NCBI GenBank assembly: GCA_903856875.1
Contig: CAIODE010000395.1
Coordinates: 1 to 15,036, forward strand
DNA length: 15,036 nucleotides
Origin: an uncultured Burkholderiales bacterium
Lineage (GTDB): Bacteria > Pseudomonadota > Gammaproteobacteria > Burkholderiales > Burkholderiaceae_C
Reading direction: 5' to 3'
Shown: positions 6,124 through 15,036 of the stretch, piece by piece
How the letters are laid out: each line of letters opens with the position of its first letter
Position numbering within the stretch: the stretch's first letter is position 1
Position numbers and translations under genes: made by a program
The notes under the pieces: model-generated
Told to the model about the DNA's origin: nothing
What the model saw: only the letters and a program-made list of their open reading frames with translations
The model's database searches: none

Positions 6124-7737
6124 TTATTCCCACTCAATGGTGGCAGGCGGTTTGCTGCTCACGTCGTAGGTCACGCGGTTTATGCCGCGTACTTCGTTAA
6201 TGATCCGACCAGATACTTTTTTCAGCAAGGCATACGGCAATTCTGCCCAATCGGCAGTCATAAAGTCAGAAGTCTGGACAGCACGCAAAGCCACCACATA
6301 ATCATAAGTGCGACCATCACCCATGACGCCTACGCTTTTAACTGGCAGAAACACGACAAAAGCTTGGCTGGTGAGGTCGTACCATGAGGTGCCTTTGTCG
6401 TTGGTGAAGTTACGCAACTCTTCAATGAAGATGGCGTCGGCACGTCGCAGTAAATCAGCATATTCTTTTTTCACTTCACCCAAAATGCGCACGCCTAGGC
6501 CTGGGCCTGGGAATGGATGGCGATAAACCATTTCGCGTGGCAAACCCAGCGCTACACCCAATTCGCGAACTTCGTCCTTGAACAATTCGCGCAAAGGCTC
6601 TAACAACTTCAAACCCAATTGCTCGGGCAAGCCGCCCACATTGTGGTGGCTCTTGATGGTCACAGCCTTTTTACTCTTGGCGCCGCCCGATTCAATGACA
6701 TCAGGGTAAATGGTCCCTTGCGCCAAGAAACTAGCGCCCTTGTGACCGCCCGAACCCGCCTTCAATTTAGCCGCTTCGTCTTTGAATACATCCACAAACA
6801 AGCCACCGATGATTTTGCGCTTTTGCTCGGGTTCGCTGACATCTGCCAACTTGCCTAAAAACAAATCGCTGGCATTGACGCGTATCACGCGTGCATGCAA
6901 TTTGCCTTCGAACATTTCCATGACCATGTCGCCTTCGTTCTGGCGCAGCAGTCCATGGTCCACAAACACACAGGTCAGTTGATCGCCAATAGCGCGGTGA
7001 ATGAGGGCTGCAGCTACGGATGAATCTACGCCACCTGACAAACCCAAAATAACTTCTTCGTCGCCCACTTGCTCGCGGATTTTGGCAACGGCTTCGTCGA
7101 TGTAATCGCCCATGATCCAGTCGGGGCTTGCCTTGCAAATGTCCAACACAAAACGATTGAGCAAGGCTTGCCCTTGAAGGGTGTGTGTCACCTCGGGGTG
7201 AAACTGCACAGCGTAAAAACGACGCGCTTCATCGGCCATGCCTGCAATGGGACAAGCAGGTGTAGAAGCCATCACTTTGAAACCCTCGGGCAACTGAGTC
7301 ACTTTGTCACCATGGCTCATCCAAACCTTAAGCATGCCGTGGCCTTCAGCCGTGGCAAAGTCTTCAATTCCTTTGAGCAAATCGGTGTGACCATGCGCGC
7401 GAACTTCAGCGTAACCAAACTCTCGTGTTTGGCCCGCTTCCACTTTGCCACCCAATTGCTCGGCCATGGTTTGCATGCCGTAGCAAATTCCCAAAACAGG
7501 AATACCTAGTTCAAAAACAGCATCGGCCGCACGATCGTCGACTTCATAAACACTGGCGTGTGAGCCTGACAAAATAATGCCTTTAAGGCTTCCATCTTTG
7601 GCGTAGTCGCGCACCCAATCGCTGCTCACATCGCAAGGATGCACTTCACAAAACACATGGGCTTCACGAACTCGGCGCGCAATGAGTTGCGTCACTTGTG
7701 AGCCAAAGTCGAGGATCAGAATTTTGGAATGCTGCAT
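6124..7737 (-). CDS. guaA: GMP synthase (glutamine-hydrolysing)
   Basis: This 537-aa enzyme converts XMP, ATP and glutamine to GMP in the cytoplasm, the last step of guanine nucleotide synthesis. The N-terminal class I amidotransferase domain (about 1-205) has nucleophile C85 in GICYG and the H180/E182 pair in QFHPEV. The ATP pyrophosphatase domain has the PP-loop S234-GGVDSS240. The C-terminal dimerisation domain ends in the family signature KPPATIEWE. An in-frame TTG at 7767 would add ten residues, but family homology begins at the ATG at 7737 ([14 protein letters not shown]). A short glycine-rich loop (AGSGGHKG) before the AQGTIYPD motif explains the extra length over the 525 aa of E. coli. 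It lies 48 nt downstream of guaB and was probably co-transcribed with it. Confidence 0.97.
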   Translation of the reverse strand: MQHSKILILDFGSQVTQLIARRVREAHVFCEVHPCDVSSDWVRDYAKDGSLKGIILSGSHASVYEVDDRAADAVFELGIPVLGICYGMQTMAEQLGGKVEAGQTREFGYAEVRAHGHTDLLKGIEDFATAEGHGMLKVWMSHGDKVTQLPEGFKVMASTPACPIAGMADEARRFYAVQFHPEVTHTLQGQALLNRFVLDICKASPDWIMGDYIDEAVAKIREQVGDEEVILGLSGGVDSSVAAALIHRAIGDQLTCVFVDHGLLRQNEGDMVMEMFEGKLHARVIRVNASDLFLGKLADVSEPEQKRKIIGGLFVDVFKDEAAKLKAGSGGHKGASFLAQGTIYPDVIESGGAKSKKAVTIKSHHNVGGLPEQLGLKLLEPLRELFKDEVRELGVALGLPREMVYRHPFPGPGLGVRILGEVKKEYADLLRRADAIFIEELRNFTNDKGTSWYDLTSQAFVVFLPVKSVGVMGDGRTYDYVVALRAVQTSDFMTADWAELPYALLKKVSGRIINEVRGINRVTYDVSSKPPATIEWE

Positions 7738-7780
7738 GGAACGTTCAGAATCAAAAAATAGTTTCAAAGAAAGCGATGCA

Positions 7781-9673
<1,893 letters not shown>

Positions 9674-9677
<4 letters not shown>

Positions 9678-10126
9678 GCCCTTTCGGTACCGTAAACTTG
9701 TTCTGCGCGCTTGACAAAAGCATCCACCAAGCTGGCAGCTATTTTGTCAAACACGGGGCCCACAACTGCGGCCAAAGCAACACTTGAAAAACCATACTCT
9801 AAAGACAAGGTGACCTTGCAAGCCCTCTGAGAATTGTCACCCACGGGATCAAAGGTCCAAGTGCCATCTAGATTGGAAAAGGGTCCTTTGACCAATTTCA
9901 TGCGCACCTCGTGGTTTTCAACGTGCGTATTGTGAGTGACAAAAACTTGGCTGAAACCTGCCAAGCCGATGCCAACCTCGGCATCCATTTCAAGTTCGCT
10001 GAATTTCAGCACTTTGGAGTGGCTGCACCAAGGCAAAAATTGGACGTATTGGTCGACATCCGTCACAAGACGGTACATTTCCTCTGGGGTGTACCAGATC
10101 AGGACAGATTTAAGGAGTTTCTTCAT
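9674..10126 (-). CDS. ratA: RatA-type START-domain protein (COQ10/RatA family)
   Basis: This 150-aa protein is full length for the polyketide cyclase / START-like RatA family. The characteristic V24-DQYVQFLPWC-S stretch follows the first helix, a beta sheet with G88-TWTF comes later, and a long amphipathic C-terminal helix ends in FVKRAEQVYG. In E. coli RatA was reported to bind the 50S subunit and block 70S formation, while the eukaryotic relative Coq10 binds ubiquinone. Which applies here cannot be told from sequence. ATG at 10126 fits the family N-terminus (MKKLLKSVLIWYTPEEMY); the reading frame remains open to 10183 but that part is not conserved. It is divergent from smpB with 87 nt between them and overlaps rnfH. 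Confidence 0.9.
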
Positions 10127-10147
10127 ACAATAAGACTTGTTCTGCAG

Positions 10148-10177
10148 ATTGTAATTTCTCAAAGACCCTGGTTGCAA
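10148..10177 (-). promoter_or_regulatory. Putative sigma-70 promoter for ratA-rnfH-guaBA
   Basis: On the minus strand, TTGCAA (10177-10172, four of six matches to the -35) and TACAAT (10153-10148, five of six to the -10) are separated by 18 nt. Transcription would begin near 10141, about 15 nt before the ratA ATG. It lies in the 87-nt spacer shared with divergent smpB. For smpB itself I find only a weak TTCTCA (10156-10161) and TACAAC (10179-10184) pair, which overlaps this promoter. Confidence 0.42.
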
Positions 10178-10213
10178 ATACAACTAGCATAAGCACTTCG
10201 CAAATTCTCACAC

Positions 10214-10705
10214 ATGGCAACGCCACCTCCCAAAAACAAAGGCCCCGGTAAATCTGGCCTCATCGCCGAAAACAAAAAAGCAGCCTTTGACTACTTTTTT
10301 GAAGAGCGGCATGAGTGCGGCATGGTGCTTGAGGGTTGGGAAGTGAAGGCCGTCAGGGAAGGCAAAGTTCAACTGACAGATGGGTATGTGGTCATTCGGA
10401 ACAAAGAGATGTACATCATCGGTTGTTTGATCAACCCCCTGAAAACCGCCTCAACGCATGTCAATCCCGAAGCGGCCCGCACCCGGAAGCTGCTTTTAAA
10501 GCGCGAAGAAATTGACCGCCTGACCAGCAAAGTCGAACAGAAAGGTTTCACGCTGGTGCCCATCAACCTTCACTGGAAGACAGGCTTCATCAAATGCGAA
10601 GTTGCGCTTGCCAAGGGCAAGGCTGAACACGATAAACGCGACACCATCAAAGATCGCGAAGGCAAGCGCGAAGTGGAGCGGGCCATGAAAAGCCGCAACC
10701 GCTAA
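10214..10705 (+). CDS. smpB: SsrA-binding protein SmpB
   Basis: This 163-aa protein binds tmRNA and delivers it to stalled ribosomes for trans-translation. It has the SmpB landmarks: I17-AENKKA-x-x-DYFFEE, the L39[12 protein letters not shown] loop, N74-[10 protein letters not shown]89-TRKLLL, and the positively charged C-terminal tail that enters the empty mRNA channel ([20 protein letters not shown]). It begins after a Pro/Lys-rich N-terminus ([15 protein letters not shown]) slightly longer than the E. coli one. It is one of two complete plus-strand genes here. It diverges from ratA and converges on the acyl-CoA hydrolase gene with only 6 nt between stops. No strong Shine-Dalgarno precedes the ATG. 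No tmRNA gene is visible nearby. Confidence 0.97.
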   Translation: MATPPPKNKGPGKSGLIAENKKAAFDYFFEERHECGMVLEGWEVKAVREGKVQLTDGYVVIRNKEMYIIGCLINPLKTASTHVNPEAARTRKLLLKREEIDRLTSKVEQKGFTLVPINLHWKTGFIKCEVALAKGKAEHDKRDTIKDREGKREVERAMKSRNR

Positions 10706-10711
10706 GCTGAA

Positions 10712-11827
10712 TCAGTTCAAATCACGCAGTGGATGCGTCAGTGTCGTCCAAGGACTCTCGAAAAAAAGCGGCCATTCATCTTGACCAACATCGGATAACT
10801 GCGCATGAGCCCACTTGGGGTGGTGGTCTTTGTCAATCGCCAATGCGCGAATGCCTTCCACCGTTTCACTCTTTTGACGCAAGTGAAAACAATGGTGCAC
10901 CATGTCGCGCTCCATGCGCAAATCGTCAGCCAAACCCATGCTGCGCGCTTTTCGAATTTGGGCCAAGACCACATGCACCATCAAAGGCGAAGCTTTGTTG
11001 AGGCTCGCAAGTGTTTGTTCGGCCCAAGCAGAATTTTCCTGCGCTAAAGCCAGACTGATTTCCAAGGGATTAGAAAGTGCAAAGCATTTGTCGATGACCG
11101 CTTTGTCAGGGAAATGCGCAGGCTCAAACTTCGTGAATTGGCTTTGCACCCATCGCTCCACGGCTTCACCACTTTCAAAGGGCGTGCTGAGCAATGTTTT
11201 CCAAATGAGCGGCAACCTCTGGGCCTCGATCAGGCCATCGGCAAGCCCCGCCAAGATGGCCTGATGGCCATTGATTTTTTGGCCCGTCAATGCCAAGTAC
11301 TCACCCAGATGCCCAGGGCATCGGCTTAAAAAATAACCGCCGCCAACATCCGGAAACAAACCAATGTGCGTTTCAGGCATGGCCATCTGCGTTCTGTCTG
11401 TCACGATGCGAACACTGGCGCCCTGACTGATGCCCATGCCACCACCTATCACAACACCATCCATGAAAGCAATGTAGGGTTTGGTATAGGTGTGAATCAA
11501 ATGGTTCAAGGCATATTCTTCAGTGAAGAAGTCACCTAAGCTGTCATCACCAGCAAGAGCCGCTTGGTGGAAAAAACGAATGTCGCCGCCAGCACAAAAA
11601 TGACCGAATCCTTCTTCTTTGCCCTGACCCCTAACCAAGACAGCCAACACCTGAGAGTTTTCCTGAAACTCCAATAAGGCATTGGTTAACAAGCGCACCA
11701 TGTCAAGCGTCAGCGCATTCAAGGCCTTGGGTCGGTTCAAAGTGATGCAACCCACTCGCCCTGACACCTCATGCACGACTAAGGCTTTAGGACTCATTGA
11801 GGGATTGATCACGTTCACATCAGACAT
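10712..11827 (-). CDS. Enoyl-CoA hydratase/isomerase family protein, 3-hydroxyisobutyryl-CoA hydrolase type
   Basis: This 371-aa crotonase-fold protein matches the longer ECH_2 / HIBCH class rather than the ~260-aa hydratases. The oxyanion hole is formed by the C78-AGGDIR and I127-GGGMG loops. The catalytic pair E152 and D160 lies in MPETHIGLFPDVGGGYFLSR, with the same eight-residue spacing as human HIBCH. The C-terminal extension ends with the typical DKDHHPKW. HIBCH hydrolyses 3-hydroxyisobutyryl-CoA in valine catabolism, but bacterial relatives can act on other acyl-CoAs, and no other valine genes are nearby. ATG at 11827 has GGAGA seven bases upstream (11835-11839). A longer frame from 11887 lies inside the transporter gene. 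The start overlaps the transporter stop by 8 nt. Confidence 0.88.
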   Translation of the reverse strand: MSDVNVINPSMSPKALVVHEVSGRVGCITLNRPKALNALTLDMVRLLTNALLEFQENSQVLAVLVRGQGKEEGFGHFCAGGDIRFFHQAALAGDDSLGDFFTEEYALNHLIHTYTKPYIAFMDGVVIGGGMGISQGASVRIVTDRTQMAMPETHIGLFPDVGGGYFLSRCPGHLGEYLALTGQKINGHQAILAGLADGLIEAQRLPLIWKTLLSTPFESGEAVERWVQSQFTKFEPAHFPDKAVIDKCFALSNPLEISLALAQENSAWAEQTLASLNKASPLMVHVVLAQIRKARSMGLADDLRMERDMVHHCFHLRQKSETVEGIRALAIDKDHHPKWAHAQLSDVGQDEWPLFFESPWTTLTHPLRDLN

Positions 11828-12707
11828 TGCGTTGTCTCCATCCAAACCATTCATTGGCAAACAAGGCTGCAATGACCAAGCTGCCACCGATTAAAACACT
11901 GAGATGAGGTTCTTCATGCGCTCCCCACCAAGCCAGCGCGATACCAAAAATAACTTCCAACAAAGCCAGCAAAGAAACTTCGGGTGCCTTTAAGACCCGG
12001 GCGCAGATCACTGACAGCGTACAAGGAATTGCCAACTGCACAATGCCCAACAAGGCCAGCAAACTGATGTCGTGTGCGTTAGCTTGTAAGGGCCAAGCCA
12101 TTGGGAGGGTCATGATGCTAGAAAGGACTGCACCCAATAAAACCGATGGAACCAAATCAATGGAAACACCGAATTTTTGACTCTGCTGTGTCAAATTCCA
12201 TTGGGTGGCACCCGCCAATGGCACACACAACGCAATGCTCACACCCAATAAGAAATTGGGATCGCCCAATTGCAATTGACTCACAAACATCATAGCGATG
12301 CCTGCACCAGCAACACCAATGGCAAGCCAAGTTCGAAGGGGCAGACGGTGTGAAGTAAAAAGCCAAGAACCTAATGCAGTTAACAAAGGGCCACATGCAA
12401 GGGTAATCAAAACATTGGCAACCGCTGTTAGCGTCAAAGCCATCATGAAGGCTGTGAACATGATGCTCCAGCACAAACCTGACAACCAAAAATAAGGACT
12501 GCGCCAAGGCAGCCGAGTCCATACTCGCCATCCTTGCCAAGCCGTCAGAATGACGATCAGGCCCAGCACAGTGAAAGCGCTGCGCCAGAAGGTGACTTCA
12601 AAGACTCTGGCTTGATCGAGGTGCCTAGAAACAACACCCGCCATGGACCACAAAGCGGTTACCAGCACCATCAAGGCGACTGCGTAACCGTGTTTGAGTT
12701 TGAGCAC
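11820..12707 (-). CDS. EamA-family drug/metabolite-type transporter
   Basis: This 295-aa, very hydrophobic protein shows two tandem EamA repeats and about ten membrane segments, the standard length for this group of the drug/metabolite transporter superfamily. The first helix carries the usual L-W-S-M-A-G-V-V-S-R pattern. The first repeat ends near G-I-A-M-M-F-V-S, and the second ends with VSLLALLEVIFGIALAWWG, a family signature around a membrane Glu. It should export a small metabolite or amino acid from the inner membrane; the substrate cannot be predicted. The start is GTG at 12707 with no clear ribosome binding site; the first ATG alternative lies 12 codons in and would clip helix 1. The gene follows typA after 37 nt and overlaps the acyl-CoA hydrolase gene. 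Confidence 0.9.
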   Translation of the reverse strand: MLKLKHGYAVALMVLVTALWSMAGVVSRHLDQARVFEVTFWRSAFTVLGLIVILTAWQGWRVWTRLPWRSPYFWLSGLCWSIMFTAFMMALTLTAVANVLITLACGPLLTALGSWLFTSHRLPLRTWLAIGVAGAGIAMMFVSQLQLGDPNFLLGVSIALCVPLAGATQWNLTQQSQKFGVSIDLVPSVLLGAVLSSIMTLPMAWPLQANAHDISLLALLGIVQLAIPCTLSVICARVLKAPEVSLLALLEVIFGIALAWWGAHEEPHLSVLIGGSLVIAALFANEWFGWRQRNV

Positions 12708-12744
12708 TTTGGGTGCTTGTCAGTTTTATCGAACAGATCGCAAA

Positions 12745-14568
12745 TTAAGCGCGACCAGCTTTCTTGCGCTCATGCTCTTTCAAGAAGCGCTTGCGTAAAC
12801 GAACGCTCTTGGGCGTGATTTCGACCAATTCATCGTCGTCAATGAACTCCACGCCGTATTCAAGCGTGAGGTCGATGGGCGGTGTGATTTTGATGGCGTC
12901 TTCTTTGCCAGACACGCGGAAGTTGGTGAGTTGTTTGGTGCGCGTAGCGTTCACCACCAAGTCGTTGTCACGGCTGTGGATGCCCACAATCATGCCTTCG
13001 TACACAGGGTCGTTGGCCTTCACAAACATGCGACCGCGATCGTCCAATTTACCCAAAGCATAGGTAAAGATTTCACCGTCGTCCATGGAAATGAGTACAC
13101 CGTTTTTACGGCCGCCAATTTCACCTTTGTGTGCTTCGTAGCTGTCAAAGATATTAGAAATCAGGCCAGAGCCACGCGTCAAGTTCAAGAACTCGTTGGT
13201 AAAGCCAATCAAACCACGTGCAGGAATGCGGTATTCCAAACGCACACGGCCGCGGCCATCGGGTTCCATGTTCACGAGTTCGCCTTTGCGTTCACCCAAA
13301 GCTTGCATCACGCCGCCTTGATGGGTTTCTTCAATGTCAGCGGTCACCAATTCGATCGGCTCGTGGCGTTCGCCATTGACATCGCGGTACACCACGCGGG
13401 GCTTAGACACGGCCAATTCATAGCCTTCACGGCGCATGTTTTCAAGCAAGATGGTGAGGTGCAATTCGCCACGACCAGCCACGTCAAAGATACCTTCTTC
13501 GTCGGTTTCTTTCACACGCAAAGCCACGTTGTGTTGCAATTCTTTTTGCAGACGATCCCAGATCTGGCGGCTGGTGACGTACTTGCCTTCGCGTCCAGCC
13601 AAGGGGCTGGTGTTGACGCAGAAGTTCATGGTCAAAGTGGGCTCGTCAATGTTAAGCATGGGCAATGGCGCAGGATTAACCGGGTCTGTGACGGTGACAC
13701 CAATGTTCAAATCGGCAATGCCGTTGATGAGCACAATGTCGCCAGGGCCAGCCTCGGTCACTTGAACGCGGTCGAGTCCGCGGAAAGTCAGAACTTGGTT
13801 AACACGACCCTTGATGGCAGTGCCATCAGGGCCTTCCATCATCATGACGTCCATCATGGGCTTGATGGTGCCTTGGCTGATACGGCCCACGCCAATGCGG
13901 CCCACAAAGGTTGAAAAATCAAGTGCTGAAATTTGCAATTGCAAAGGCGCTTCTGGGTCACCTGCTTGTGCGGGCACATGCTTCAATACCGTGTTGAAAA
14001 GCGCAGACATGTCAGGGCCCCACTGCTCTCCGGGTGCACCCTCTGTCAATGAAGTCCAACCGTTAATGCCAGAAGCATAAACCACTGGGAAATCGAGCTG
14101 CTCGTCAGTAGCGCCCAACTTGTCGAACAAGTCGAAAGCCTGGTTCACCACTTTGTCAGGATTGGCACCAGGCTTGTCAACTTTGTTAACGACCACGATA
14201 GGCTTGAGGCCCAAAGCCAAAGCTTTCTTGGTCACAAAACGCGTTTGGGGCATGGGGCCTTCTTGTGCGTCAATGAGTAACACCACGCCGTCCACCATGG
14301 ACAAAGCCCGCTCGACCTCACCACCGAAGTCGGCGTGGCCTGGGGTGTCAACGATGTTGATGTGGGTGCCTTCCCAACTGACAGCGCAGTTCTTGGCCAA
14401 AATGGTAATGCCGCGTTCACGTTCAATGGCGTTGTTGTCCATGACGGTGTCAACGATTTTTTCGTGAATGGCAAAAGTGCCGGATTGACGAAGCAGTTGG
14501 TCAACCATGGTGGTTTTTCCATGGTCAACGTGGGCAATGATGGCAATATTTCGAATGGGAAGACTCAT
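12745..14568 (-). CDS. typA: Translational GTPase TypA/BipA
   Basis: This 607-aa protein is full length for TypA/BipA, an EF-G-like ribosome-associated GTPase involved in 50S assembly and stress or cold adaptation. GTPase motifs are G1 at A12-HVDHGKTT, the switch I R52-GITI, G3 at D74-TPGH and G4 at N128-KVD. The EF-Tu domain II is followed by the EF-G domain III and V-like parts and the TypA-specific C-terminal domain ([19 protein letters not shown] [10 protein letters not shown], ending [13 protein letters not shown]). The ATG overlaps the truB stop (ATGA, 4 nt), and a weak AGAGAG is about seven bases upstream. The truB-typA coupling is familiar in Burkholderiales, usually downstream of nusA-infB-rbfA. 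Confidence 0.97.
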   Translation of the reverse strand: MSLPIRNIAIIAHVDHGKTTMVDQLLRQSGTFAIHEKIVDTVMDNNAIERERGITILAKNCAVSWEGTHINIVDTPGHADFGGEVERALSMVDGVVLLIDAQEGPMPQTRFVTKKALALGLKPIVVVNKVDKPGANPDKVVNQAFDLFDKLGATDEQLDFPVVYASGINGWTSLTEGAPGEQWGPDMSALFNTVLKHVPAQAGDPEAPLQLQISALDFSTFVGRIGVGRISQGTIKPMMDVMMMEGPDGTAIKGRVNQVLTFRGLDRVQVTEAGPGDIVLINGIADLNIGVTVTDPVNPAPLPMLNIDEPTLTMNFCVNTSPLAGREGKYVTSRQIWDRLQKELQHNVALRVKETDEEGIFDVAGRGELHLTILLENMRREGYELAVSKPRVVYRDVNGERHEPIELVTADIEETHQGGVMQALGERKGELVNMEPDGRGRVRLEYRIPARGLIGFTNEFLNLTRGSGLISNIFDSYEAHKGEIGGRKNGVLISMDDGEIFTYALGKLDDRGRMFVKANDPVYEGMIVGIHSRDNDLVVNATRTKQLTNFRVSGKEDAIKITPPIDLTLEYGVEFIDDDELVEITPKSVRLRKRFLKEHERKKAGRA

Positions 14569-15036
14569 AACAAACTCTCTAAAATGGAATTGATCTCTAG
14601 GGGATTCAGTAGTCTATCGGGGATCAACTCACCCCCCTTGATGTGCGCACTACCGAGTAAAACTGTTGGGTTTTGAGCGTAAACGGCCACGCGATCACAG
14701 TCGCGCCATGGCCCCGTTCTTCTCAAGCCGCTTAAAAATTTGGCTGCGTCGGACTCGCTCAATGCGATGGGCTCATGGCCTGTGAGCAAACACTCTGTGG
14801 GCTTTAAAGCGCTCAAGGCCTCACCTGACTCTGCACTTTGAGTGAGAGCCTCAAAGGCGCTCAAGTCCATGCACTGATCAATCGTGAAGTCACCACTGGC
14901 CACTCTTCGAAGGTAGACCAAGTGCGCACCCACGCCCAGATGGTTGCCAATGTCTTGGGCCAAGGTCCGGATGTAAGTGCCTTTGGAGCATTTGACCTTG
15001 ATGGCCAAGGCGCGCGTGTGGTGCACAGCGCTGAGA
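14565..15036 (-). CDS. truB: tRNA pseudouridine(55) synthase TruB, C-terminal part, cut by the window edge
   Basis: The frame is open to the end of the window and gives the last 156 residues. TruB makes pseudouridine 55 in the T-loop of elongator tRNAs. The visible part contains the signature [12 protein letters not shown] followed by [12 protein letters not shown] and LRR-x-x-x-G-x-F, which forms part of the active-site cleft. The remainder is the C-terminal PUA-like domain, with weaker conservation. The catalytic Asp lies upstream, outside the window. The TGA stop overlaps the typA ATG by four bases. No promoter for typA is apparent, so typA is probably read from the truB transcript. Confidence 0.93.
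   Translation of the reverse strand, partial: LSAVHHTRALAIKVKCSKGTYIRTLAQDIGNHLGVGAHLVYLRRVASGDFTIDQCMDLSAFEALTQSAESGEALSALKPTECLLTGHEPIALSESDAAKFLSGLRRTGPWRDCDRVAVYAQNPTVLLGSAHIKGGELIPDRLLNPLEINSILESLL

Noticed and set aside
6490..6520. Tandem gcctgg-type repeat
   Set aside because: It encodes the conserved PGPGLG loop of GuaA, so it is explained by protein sequence.
10690..10735. Terminator between the convergent smpB and acyl-CoA hydrolase genes
   Set aside because: Only a four-base stem (CTGA/TCAG) is present and no T-run follows on either strand.
12931..13914. Long plus-strand open frame of 327 codons
   Set aside because: It is antisense to typA, which is certain from its GTPase motifs. 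The antisense product is rich in His, Val, Ala and Phe, as expected from the mirror of a real gene.

Overview
The window looks like chromosomal core DNA of a Burkholderiales betaproteobacterium, most likely Comamonadaceae-like. The reasons are the gene orders truB-typA, smpB diverging from ratA-rnfH-guaB-guaA, and tadA-ldcA, together with the protein sequences, which resemble that group. The genus cannot be fixed by eye. Every base belongs to a gene or a short spacer. I see no tRNA, rRNA, insertion sequence, CRISPR array or phage gene. The longest spacer, 250 nt between two minus-strand genes at about 3052-3301, is filled by a small plus-strand gene.

Almost everything lies on the minus strand, so it is read from right to left. 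At the right edge the 3' end of truB (tRNA pseudouridine 55 synthase) overlaps typA/bipA (ribosome-associated GTPase). After 37 nt come a drug/metabolite-type (EamA) transporter and an overlapping 3-hydroxyisobutyryl-CoA hydrolase-like enzyme. smpB (trans-translation) is on the plus strand, converging on the hydrolase and diverging from ratA. The ratA-rnfH-guaB-guaA run follows: a START-fold RatA protein, a ubiquitin-like RnfH protein, and the two enzymes that turn IMP into GMP.

Downstream of guaA are a DUF1800 lipoprotein and a DUF1501 protein with a twin-arginine-like leader. They are coupled by a TAATG overlap and form the usual paired exported system of unknown role. After the 66-aa membrane protein on the plus strand comes a second tightly packed minus-strand operon: a FemAB-like GNAT-fold transferase, a PaiB-family FMN-binding protein, a TadA-haloalkane dehalogenase fusion, and the first 36 codons of ldcA (LD-carboxypeptidase), whose start overlaps the fusion's stop as ATGA.

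The most notable item is the fusion at 106-1512. A complete tRNA A34 deaminase is joined in frame to a complete DhlA-type haloalkane dehalogenase domain with all catalytic residues present. The dehalogenase has Asn where DhlA has Glu56, and it appears to lack the 10-residue cap insertion of DhlA. Nothing here looks like a wholly new defence or mobile system.
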